From Planctomycetota bacterium (GTDB lineage: Bacteria > Planctomycetota > UBA1135 > GCA-002686595): a stretch of DNA of 6,247 nt. The position numbers and the translations under genes are program-made. Shown in pieces: positions 1 to 5,322 of the stretch (the first letter of the stretch is position 1; each line of letters begins with the position of its first letter). The DNA lies in the NCBI GenBank assembly GCA_028823185.1, contig JAPKBY010000113.1, positions 1-6,247 of the forward strand, written 5' to 3'. The notes under the pieces were generated by a model. The model did not search any database. It was given only the letters and a program-made list of their open reading frames with translations, and was not told where the DNA came from.

Positions 1-368
1 ATTTGCCCTTAGAGCTCAAGAAGATCGCCGGAGGTTGGAGGATTCTCACAGCAGAGGACCTCGACGACGTCGTAGGTGAGCTCGTCGCCTCAAGGCGGAC
101 CGAGCGGATGAGCCCAGCTAGCCTCGAGACCCTCGCCGTAGTCGCTTATCGCCAGCCTGTAACGAAGGCAGAGGTTGAGGCGATTCGAGGTGTCAATGCT
201 GGCCCGATGATCAGGAGCCTCGTTGATCGGGGTCTCGTGAAGGTGGTGGGGCGTGCAAAGCAGCCCGGAAGCCCCCTGCAGTATGGATCGACCACAGACT
301 TCCTTGACCGCTTTGGTCTAGGGAGCATCAAAGATTTGCCTAGAGACGATGAGCTCGCACGAGATTGA
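1..368 (+). CDS. scpB: Segregation and condensation protein B, C-terminal part (5' end outside window)
   Basis: ScpB is the small winged-helix subunit that, with the kleisin ScpA, binds SMC to form the bacterial condensin that compacts and separates the chromosome in the cytoplasm. The first full codon is at base 3 and 121 residues are visible before the TGA. The family signature is clear: AGGWRILT (visible residues 9-16) closes the first winged-helix domain. The second domain starts with LETLAVVAYRQPVTKAEVEA and IRGVN (41-65), followed by RGLVKVVGR (76-84), the PGSPLQYGST wing (88-97) and FLDRFGL...LP (100-113). ScpB proteins are usually about 180-250 residues, so roughly the first 60-100 are missing to the left. 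The TTG at base 3 is not a credible start because it falls inside the first domain. scpA is not visible and may lie upstream. The next gene starts 76 bases downstream on the same strand, so co-transcription is possible. Confidence 0.95.
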   Translation, partial: LPLELKKIAGGWRILTAEDLDDVVGELVASRRTERMSPASLETLAVVAYRQPVTKAEVEAIRGVNAGPMIRSLVDRGLVKVVGRAKQPGSPLQYGSTTDFLDRFGLGSIKDLPRDDELARD

Positions 369-444
369 CGGCTAAGAGCCCTGTCCGCACACTCTCTAGC
401 ACACCAGTTACCCCCGGGTACTTCCCCGGAACCCCTGAATAACC

Positions 445-2313
445 ATGTCTAAGAAGCATCAAGACGACGACTCACAAATCCCCAGCCCCGAGGAACTCTC
501 GCGCCAGAGAGAAGAGGACACAATCGTTGTGCCCAAGGGACAGAGCAAGGCGAAGACGTTCTTGATCTGGGGGCTGATGATATTCGTTCTCTTCATCTTC
601 TCCGTCGGTGGAGCCTTCCAAGACAGCCTGACCTCCAACGGAGACTCAACTGAGGCGCATCTCTCATGGACTAGCCTTGATGGAGAGGCTCATGCCCTTG
701 ATCGCGCCACCTTCTACACCAAGAAGCGTGAGTACAGTCGACTCGGACCGATCTATCCGATCTTAGGGATGCAGGAGATGAACGCTAACGACGACGCCGA
801 CGTGGCGCGCATGATCGTGACGGGAGATCTCGCTCGTTCTGCTGGAGTGAGGGTCACTGATGCGGACTTGGCCGACACCATCCTGGGGATCTTTCAAACC
901 GGGGAGCAATACAGCGGGTGGGTTACAAGCCAGCGTGGTCTCAGCACTAAGGGCTTCGAGACCACGATGCGTGATGTCCTCCTCGTTCAACGCTTTATGC
1001 GGCTGCTCTCTCTCGGCGCAGGATCAATCGATCATGACGAGCTAGTGACGCGCTGGCAGGCGAACCGCACCGAATACTCATTTGAGTACATCGAAGCTCT
1101 CACCGCTGAGTTCAAGGTGGAGGTCGAGGCAGGTTTGCCTGACTCTGCTGAGCTTGAGGCATGGTTGAAGGCTCTACCTGCTCTAGAACAGAGCCAGTTC
1201 AACACTCCTGAGACTTGGAGCGCAGACTTCGCCTTGCTCTCGTTCCCCGTCGCTGAAGGAGCTGGGGCGCTCTTGCTCGCCGCATATCCTCGCCCCGCCG
1301 AAGAGGACGCCGCCCAAAAAGGGCTCGATTACTACAACGCCTTCATCGGATCTCGATTTGTTCGTCCGGTGGAGACTGAATCTGAAGATGCTGAATCTGA
1401 AGAGGCCGATCTATCAGAGTTCTTCTCCTATGAAGAGGTCGAGGCCGCCTGCTTAGCTGAGTCGCCGCTCTACAACTCATTCGCTGACTGGCACCTCGAC
1501 ATACAGCAACAAGTCGCAGCTGCTACAGAGGTCGATCTTGCGGCGGAGTGTGAGAGGCTCGGCTTCACGCTCGTCTCAGACGGAACCGCCCGTAATCTTG
1601 AGGATTGGAACGCCCTCGAGGCTGACTGGGCTGATGGAAACACGGGGAACGCTCTCCGCTTCACATCAGCGGGACGCTTTGGAGCGAGCCTTCGTGTCCA
1701 GCCCGCAGGCATCACAGTCGCCCGAGTTTCTGAGAAGTTCGCGCCTGCCTTGCCTCCCTTTGTCGAGATAGAGTCAGACGTCGCCGCCTCTTGGGTGAAC
1801 GACGCTGCGGCAACGCGCGCGAAGTTCACTCTGGAAGGAGTTCGTGACCGCATCGGTCAACGCCAGGCAGGGGAACCCTTCGAGCCTATGACAACACCTG
1901 AGCAGTTCGCAGCGGCCGCAAGCAACGCTGGTGACCATGCTCAGAAGGACTTCAGCGTTAAGTTTCGTGATTACGAGGAGCGCTTTGTTCAGCCGAAGCC
2001 CGGCGCAGAGCTTGCCGCGATCGATGAGTTTCTACGCTTCAACCCTCAGCTCTTTGAGCTAGAGGAAGGACGCGTGATGGAGGCTAAACCTGCCCGTGAC
2101 AAGGAGAGCGTCTTCCTCGTCCTCGTTGGTCCTACTCGGCCGGCGGCTGTCTCGAAGATGCAGCCTCAGGATCTCGCCATACAGAGGTCGCAGATGATGG
2201 GAGAGTCGGTGCGAAGCTTCTTCGTCTCGACCTTTGAATTCAAGAGCCCTGAGTCGAAGGCCTTTCTTGAAGAGAACTTCGACTACTTCCTCAAAGCTGA
2301 AGACGACGCCTGA
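445..2313 (+). CDS. Membrane-anchored SurA/PpiD-like periplasmic folding protein (622 aa)
   Basis: Seen: a charged cytoplasmic N-terminus (residues 1-38), one strong membrane segment (about 39-58, FLIWGLMIFVLFIFSVGGAF), then a roughly 560-residue soluble part that should lie outside the inner membrane. Residues about 118-265 look like the SurA N-terminal chaperone domain: helices around LARSAGVRVTDADLADTI, a long FETTMRDVLLVQRFMRLL helix, then DHDELVTRWQANRTEYSFEYIEA and an FNTPETWSADFALLSF strand. Residues about 422-460 (ITVARVSEKFAPALPPFVEI onward) resemble the segment that closes the PPIase-like domain of PpiD and returns to chaperone helices. I see no convincing intact parvulin (prolyl isomerase) core, so it may be chaperone-only or have a degenerate domain. 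An acidic linker with a TESED/AESEE repeat lies at 311-322. The ATG at 445 is the natural start; only a weak GGAA lies 13 bases upstream. Family assignment is by layout and is inference. Confidence 0.7.
   Translation: MSKKHQDDDSQIPSPEELSRQREEDTIVVPKGQSKAKTFLIWGLMIFVLFIFSVGGAFQDSLTSNGDSTEAHLSWTSLDGEAHALDRATFYTKKREYSRLGPIYPILGMQEMNANDDADVARMIVTGDLARSAGVRVTDADLADTILGIFQTGEQYSGWVTSQRGLSTKGFETTMRDVLLVQRFMRLLSLGAGSIDHDELVTRWQANRTEYSFEYIEALTAEFKVEVEAGLPDSAELEAWLKALPALEQSQFNTPETWSADFALLSFPVAEGAGALLLAAYPRPAEEDAAQKGLDYYNAFIGSRFVRPVETESEDAESEEADLSEFFSYEEVEAACLAESPLYNSFADWHLDIQQQVAAATEVDLAAECERLGFTLVSDGTARNLEDWNALEADWADGNTGNALRFTSAGRFGASLRVQPAGITVARVSEKFAPALPPFVEIESDVAASWVNDAAATRAKFTLEGVRDRIGQRQAGEPFEPMTTPEQFAAAASNAGDHAQKDFSVKFRDYEERFVQPKPGAELAAIDEFLRFNPQLFELEEGRVMEAKPARDKESVFLVLVGPTRPAAVSKMQPQDLAIQRSQMMGESVRSFFVSTFEFKSPESKAFLEENFDYFLKAEDDA
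1376..1403 (+). repeat. 13-base direct repeat CTGAATCTGAAGA in chaperone-like gene
   Basis: Two identical copies (1376-1388 and 1391-1403) are offset by 15 bases, that is five codons, and encode the acidic repeat TESED/AESEE in the linker at residues 311-320. It looks like an in-frame duplication in a flexible, weakly constrained linker. Confidence 0.7.
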
Positions 2314-2575
2314 GCTGCTGAGACGCCTGAGCCACTAGCAGGCAGGCTAGGCCTCCAAGATTCGCGGCAGCTAGCGGCGAGGAGAGGGGGCCGCTGATAG
2401 CCGGCCCGTGGACTCTGGCCTCTCGGCGTGAGCACTCCTCAGACCTCTCCTCCTCATTGGCGAGCGCCCGTGATCGCGCAGCTCTTGGCATGGACGGTCT
2501 TCTAAAGAGGAGGATCTCGAAGCAGAGGCCAATTTTTTGGACCTAGAGGCCGCCTGATTGAGTATTTATCCATGC
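2314..2575. other. Intergenic region between chaperone-like gene and phosphatase
   Basis: 262 bases with no supported gene. It contains a weak inverted repeat GGGCC/GGCCC (around 2388-2407), three copies of AGAGGCC (2524-2530 and 2545-2551 direct, 2417-2423 inverted) and a small hairpin at 2526-2544. No clear sigma-70 promoter or T-tailed terminator is visible. The gap is large enough to hold a promoter for the phosphatase gene, making it a likely separate transcription unit. Confidence 0.5.
2526..2544 (+). promoter_or_regulatory. Small hairpin upstream of the phosphatase start
   Basis: AGGCCAA (2526-2532) pairs with TTGG-A-CCT (2537-2544) around a TTTT loop, giving seven base pairs with one bulged A. 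It lies 32 bases before the preferred ATG at 2576, inside the probable leader, flanked by the AGAGGCC direct repeats. It could be a leader structure or an operator, or it could be chance; only the pairing itself is seen. Confidence 0.25.
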
Positions 2576-3838
2576 ATGAACTTCATGGCATTGCTCCTCT
2601 CAGTCTTTACGCAGGCTGAAGGCCTGACTCACGGTCCCTTCTTGGGACATGTCGATCATGAGACCGCATATGTGTGGGTCCGGGCAGCTTCACCAGGCGC
2701 TCTCGTCCTTCAGGCTGGAGTCAAAGGAGAAGAGCTGAGCTTACGCGCGAGCGCTTCGGCTGAGCTTGAGCGAGACCTGACCGCGTCATTCGAGCTAAAG
2801 GGTCTCGCAGCTAACACTGACTGGGTCTATCGAATCATGAAGGGGGAAGAGGAGCTTGGAGCTGGGAGCTTCCGCTCTGCGCCTGCGCCTGAGACCCCTT
2901 CGAAGGTTCGAATCGCCTTCGGATCCTGTGCGAGCGAAAGTAAGTTCCCAGAGCTCGCGACCTTTTCACAGGTGTTGAAGACGAACTGTGACTCGATGGT
3001 CTTTTTGGGAGACACCCCTTATATCGATACGACAGATCTTGAGGTTCAGCGCAGGCGTTACAGGGAGTTCCTTGGGCACCCATCAGTCAGCGCGGTGATC
3101 TCAAAGGTCCCGGCGTGGTCTACATGGGATGATCACGACTTTGGGAAGAACGACACCGACGGAAGAGTGAAAGGCAAAGAGAACTCGAGGCGAGCGCACC
3201 TCGAGTATCACGCTGGACCTCCTGCGGGAGATGGAACTAGTGGGATCTATAGGAGCTTTCGTCGCGGCCCCGTTGAGGTCTTCCTCATCGACGCGCGGTG
3301 GTTTGCTGCGACCGAGCCTGCTGAGTCAAACCCCGAGAAATTCACACTCTTGGGTGCAGCACAATGGAAATGGCTCAGAGAAGGGCTGAAGAGCTCCACC
3401 GCTCCCTTCAAGCTCTTGACGACAGGGATGATTTGGAATGAATCTGTTCGCCCACTGAAGCCAGATCATTGGGGCAATTATCCCCACGAGCGGGAGATGC
3501 TCTTCCGCTTCATCGGCGAAGAGAAGATCAGCGGAGTGACTTTGATCGGCGGTGACATTCACCGGACGAGGGTGGTTCGACATGATGTGGAAGAGTGGAC
3601 CGGGTATCCGCTCATTGAGTTGATCACCTCTCCCATGGCGAACTCCGTTATCGCTTCGGCGAATCAACCTCATCCTGGGCTCCTCTATGACGTAGGGAAC
3701 TCTCAAACCTTTATGAGTTTTGAGGCTGATAGCACCACGAGTCCGGCTGCTTGGGTCGCTAGGTTTCTAGATCACGAGGGGGGAGAGCTGTTTCGAATCT
3801 CTCGGACTCTGACCGAGCTCTCTGCGGCCGAAAAGTAG
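2576..3838 (+). CDS. phoD: PhoD-family metallophosphoesterase (alkaline phosphatase/phosphodiesterase), exported
   Basis: PhoD enzymes hydrolyse phosphate mono- and diesters outside the cytoplasm using an Fe/Ca centre. From the ATG at 2576 the protein is 420 residues. Residues 1-15 form a short hydrophobic signal (MNFMALLLSVFTQA). Residues about 18-103 match the Ig-like N-terminal PhoD domain (HGPFLGHVDHETAYVWVRA). The catalytic domain then carries FGSC (115-118; Cys118 is the expected iron ligand), FLGDTPY (143-149; Asp146 and Tyr149 keep the D-x-x-Y spacing), WDDHDFGKND (184-193), LIDAR (237-241) and GGDIHRTRV (325-333), followed by LITSPMANSV (349-358). All main metal-site motifs are therefore present. 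A TTG at 2558 in the same frame would add six residues and lies directly after an in-frame TGA. The ATG at 2576 is preferred because it starts the signal peptide; ATG 2585 is also possible. There is no Shine-Dalgarno site and no twin-arginine motif. True substrate is unknown. Confidence 0.88.
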   Translation: MNFMALLLSVFTQAEGLTHGPFLGHVDHETAYVWVRAASPGALVLQAGVKGEELSLRASASAELERDLTASFELKGLAANTDWVYRIMKGEEELGAGSFRSAPAPETPSKVRIAFGSCASESKFPELATFSQVLKTNCDSMVFLGDTPYIDTTDLEVQRRRYREFLGHPSVSAVISKVPAWSTWDDHDFGKNDTDGRVKGKENSRRAHLEYHAGPPAGDGTSGIYRSFRRGPVEVFLIDARWFAATEPAESNPEKFTLLGAAQWKWLREGLKSSTAPFKLLTTGMIWNESVRPLKPDHWGNYPHEREMLFRFIGEEKISGVTLIGGDIHRTRVVRHDVEEWTGYPLIELITSPMANSVIASANQPHPGLLYDVGNSQTFMSFEADSTTSPAAWVARFLDHEGGELFRISRTLTELSAAEK

Positions 3839-3845
3839 ACGACTG

Positions 3846-3870
3846 TCGCCCTAGAGTCCGTGAGGGGCGA
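3846..3870 (+). terminator. Possible weak terminator hairpin after phosphatase gene
   Basis: TCGCCC (3846-3851) pairs exactly with GGGCGA (3865-3870) across a 13-base loop, beginning eight bases after the TAG of the phosphatase gene. The position suits a transcript end, but the following bases (ATTCAGAGATTAATG) are not a T run, so it could instead be a 3'-end stabilising structure or chance. Confidence 0.25.
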
Positions 3871-3960
3871 ATTCAGAGATTAATGCGAGACCAAGAGGCT
3901 CGAAGTTGTTGAATGAGGTCCTAGGCAGTTCCCTAGCCCCTTTGTCGGTCTTTAGTTAAC

Positions 3961-3964
3961 AGGA
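3961..3964 (+). promoter_or_regulatory. Ribosome binding site (AGGA)
   Basis: AGGA ends nine bases before the ATG at 3974. It is the only well-placed Shine-Dalgarno-like sequence among the four gene starts in this window and supports the chosen start of the acidic protein gene. Confidence 0.5.
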
Positions 3965-3973
3965 ATAAGAAAC

Positions 3974-5038
3974 ATGCGAAGCCTCCTTTTGATCTCAGCC
4001 CTGACCGCCACCTTCTTGGATGGCGTTCAACCGAAGACTGCTTATGTAGAGGAGCGCGAGCTCGTCATTGAGAGTGAATGCACGCTTGAGATGACTCAGG
4101 TCGCGTTCGAGATCGTCCGTGATGGCGAGCCGATGGACATGCCCGATCGTGGCGGTAGTGGCTCTAGCGAGACACGGACTGTCGTCATGCGCGACACCAT
4201 TCAATCCGTCGACAAGGATGGGGTGCCGACATCTCAGCTGCGCGCCTTCGAATCTGTTGAGGTCTCATCTCTCATGTCAATGGGCGGTGAAGAGATGGAG
4301 AGCGAGCGAGAGGGACGTCTACATGATGTGACTCTCGCGTTGAGCGTTGAAGATGACGAGATCACTTGTGAGGTCGAAGATGGAATCGAGCCTGAGGAGG
4401 AAGAGGCCTTGGAAGGGCACACGCTCGGCCTCGGGATTGACGCGGCTCTCCCTGAAGACGAGGTCGAAGAGGGCGAGAGCTGGGAGCTCGAGAATGAAGC
4501 TGTCAGAGAGATCCTTGGACTCGATATAGAAGGCGCTCTCTTCGGTGGACGACCTGCAAGCTCTGAAGGAGAAGAGGGCGGCCGTGGAGGCCGTGGCGGT
4601 CGCCGTGGCGGTCGCGGAAGGAGCTCTGGCGGGTTCAGCACTCTCGCTCTTGCGGAGTGGGAAGGAGAGGCGACCCTCGAGAGCGCTGAGGAAGACCTTG
4701 ACGGCGTCAAGTGTTGTGTGATCGCACTCAGCTTTGAGGCATCTGGCGAGTATGAGCCCCCGGAACGCGAAGGTGGCTTTGGTGGCCGCGGCCGCGGTGG
4801 TCGCTCGCTCGACCTAAACCTAGAGACAAGCACCTCGCTCGTGAGCGTCGCTTATGAGGCTGAGCTTGAGGGCAAGCTCTGGTTCTCACTCGAAGAGAAT
4901 CGCCCCCTTCAGATGGAGATCGAAGGAGAGGTCAGCGTCATCAACGAGTCGGTGCGAGAGTGGGGCGAGAGCTCAATCGAAATGTACTCTGAGACAGAGG
5001 GTGAGTTTGAACTCACGCTCACGGTCACAGAGGAGTAG
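3974..5038 (+). CDS. Secreted, extremely acidic protein with two Gly/Arg-rich (RGG) tracts; function unknown
   Basis: A 354-residue protein with an N-terminal signal (MRSLLLISALTATFL, about 1-16). By hand count it has about 69 Glu and 17 Asp against 23 Arg and only 4 Lys, so it is very strongly acidic. Two Gly/Arg tracts interrupt this: residues 202-216 (repeated GGR units, bases about 4577-4621) and 267-277 (GGFGGRGRGGR, bases about 4772-4804). Outside them the sequence alternates short beta-strand-like stretches. A LPEDEVEEGESWEL segment (159-172) resembles the LP...VGDSWE motif I associate with secreted planctomycete proteins of unknown function. GVKCCVIALSFEASGEYE (244-261) and GKLWFSLEENRPLQMEIEGE (300-319) look like paired strands of a beta-rich or lipid-binding-like fold. 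There are four cysteines (36, 132, 247, 248). No catalytic motif is visible. The ATG at 3974 is supported by AGGA nine bases upstream. Strong hairpins follow the stop codon. Function is unknown. Confidence 0.85.
   Translation: MRSLLLISALTATFLDGVQPKTAYVEERELVIESECTLEMTQVAFEIVRDGEPMDMPDRGGSGSSETRTVVMRDTIQSVDKDGVPTSQLRAFESVEVSSLMSMGGEEMESEREGRLHDVTLALSVEDDEITCEVEDGIEPEEEEALEGHTLGLGIDAALPEDEVEEGESWELENEAVREILGLDIEGALFGGRPASSEGEEGGRGGRGGRRGGRGRSSGGFSTLALAEWEGEATLESAEEDLDGVKCCVIALSFEASGEYEPPEREGGFGGRGRGGRSLDLNLETSTSLVSVAYEAELEGKLWFSLEENRPLQMEIEGEVSVINESVREWGESSIEMYSETEGEFELTLTVTEE
4577..4621 (+). repeat. Short tandem GGC-CGT-GGN coding repeat (RGG tract 1)
   Basis: Imperfect 9-base units of the form GGC CGT GGA/GGC follow one another here and encode GGRGGRGGRRGGRGR. 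Arg codons CGT and CGC and Gly codons GGC, GGT and GGA alternate, so the array is partly diverged at synonymous sites and was not made by very recent slippage alone. A second, shorter tract of similar composition lies at about 4772-4804. Confidence 0.7.
4772..4804 (+). repeat. Second Gly/Arg-rich coding tract (RGG tract 2)
   Basis: Encodes GGFGGRGRGGR (residues 267-277 of the acidic protein), including the FGGRGRGG arrangement familiar from Gly/Arg-rich RNA-binding tails. It sits between two predicted beta-strand-rich segments, as a likely flexible loop. The DNA is GGTGGC/GGCCGC-rich, similar to tract 1 but without exact repetition of it. Confidence 0.65.
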
Positions 5039-5043
5039 TCAAC

Positions 5044-5063
5044 TCAGGGCAGCGCGAGCCTGA
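5044..5063 (+). terminator. First hairpin after the acidic protein gene
   Basis: TCAG-G-[G]-C (5044-5050) pairs with GCCTGA (5058-5063) around a seven-base loop, with one bulged G. It starts five bases after the TAG at 5036-5038 and immediately precedes a stronger hairpin. The pair may together form a composite transcript end; no T run follows. Confidence 0.35.
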
Positions 5064-5068
5064 AATGA

Positions 5069-5105
5069 TCGGTGAACACGGCTCCGCCGTCGGAGCGTTC
5101 ACCGA
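5069..5105. terminator. Strong 37-base hairpin downstream of acidic protein gene (likely transcript end)
   Basis: The outer arms TCGGTGAAC (5069-5077) and GTTCACCGA (5097-5105) are perfect 9-base inverted complements. Inside, GCTCCG (5081-5086) pairs perfectly with CGGAGC (5091-5096) around a CCGT tetraloop. The only unpaired bases in the stem are ACG (5078-5080), a one-sided bulge. That gives 15 base pairs in 37 bases, the most stable structure I see in the window. It starts 31 bases after the stop codon, so a terminator or 3'-end-protecting hairpin is the natural reading. It lacks a T tract, and being an inverted repeat it would fold on either strand. Confidence 0.65.
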
Positions 5106-5322
5106 ACTTCGAGGCGCTGAAGGCTAGAGATCCCTGTAGAGGGCTCAAGGGGCTGTGGTCTCAGAGTTGATCTGCAGGCTGCCCACTCGTGTGAGCCTCC
5201 TCTTTGTGTGAAAAAGGCTGTTCCCCTTACCGCGCAGAGAGGTGTCGGATATCGTTGAGATACCGGCAGGGATGACCTGCCCCCCACACTCAGTCGCAGC
5301 GGCCCCGGCACTCTTCATACAC
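5106..5322. other. Leader/intergenic region before the last gene
   Basis: No supported gene. It contains a small hairpin GGCT...CAC-TCGT-GTG-AGCC (about 5178-5198), and two adjacent hairpins at 5246-5281 described separately. No confident promoter can be named by eye. Short open frames on either strand here lack start signals and coding character. Confidence 0.45.
5246..5281 (+). promoter_or_regulatory. Two abutting hairpins in the leader of the last gene
   Basis: Hairpin one: CGG-A-TATC (5246-5253) pairs with GATACCG (5259-5265) around GTTGA, seven pairs with one bulged A. Hairpin two: GGCAGG (5265-5270) pairs perfectly with CCTGCC (5276-5281) around GATGA. They share G5265, so they abut. 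GTGT (5242-5245) could pair with ACAC (5286-5289) and close both as a three-way junction. It ends 41 bases before the ATG at 5323. It matches no riboswitch class I recognise; a regulatory role is inference. Confidence 0.35.

Larger units (their letters stand above)
3839..3973. other. Intergenic region before the acidic RGG protein gene
   Basis: 135 bases without a supported gene. It holds two modest inverted repeats: TCGCCC/GGGCGA (3846-3851 with 3865-3870, 13-base loop), just after the phosphatase stop codon, and CTAGG/CCTAG (3921-3925 with 3932-3936). It also holds the ribosome binding site of the next gene. Neither hairpin has a clean T tract, so terminator function is uncertain. Confidence 0.5.

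Noticed and set aside
373..437. Small hairpins between scpB and the chaperone-like gene (GGCT-AAG-AGCC; GGG/CCC with TTC/GAA)
   Set aside because: Stems of only three to four pairs with no T tract; expected by chance in GC-rich DNA.
1470..1853. 127-codon open frame on the - strand
   Set aside because: Shadow of the chaperone-like gene; Ser/Arg/Ala-rich composition is typical of antisense frames in such DNA.
2490..2546. 18-codon basic reading frame (MDGLLKRRISKQRPIFWT) upstream of the phosphatase
   Set aside because: No ribosome binding site, and it is short enough to occur by chance. A leader peptide is conceivable but has no support.
3326..3706. 126-codon open frame on the - strand
   Set aside because: It covers the catalytic half of the phosphatase gene, where the + frame carries family motifs; no independent support.
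4234..4833. 199-codon open frame on the - strand, rich in Ser, Pro and Arg
   Set aside because: It is the antisense image of the acidic protein gene: Glu/Gly/Arg-rich codons read backwards give Ser/Pro/Arg runs. There is no start signal, and the + strand frame has a signal peptide and a ribosome binding site.
5065..5127. 20-codon reading frame after the acidic protein gene
   Set aside because: It coincides with the strong hairpin at 5069-5105, which explains the sequence better, and it has no ribosome binding site.
5099..5311. 70-codon open frame on the - strand in the gap before the last gene
   Set aside because: No start signal, no recognisable motif, and it runs through the structured leader; not supported as a gene.
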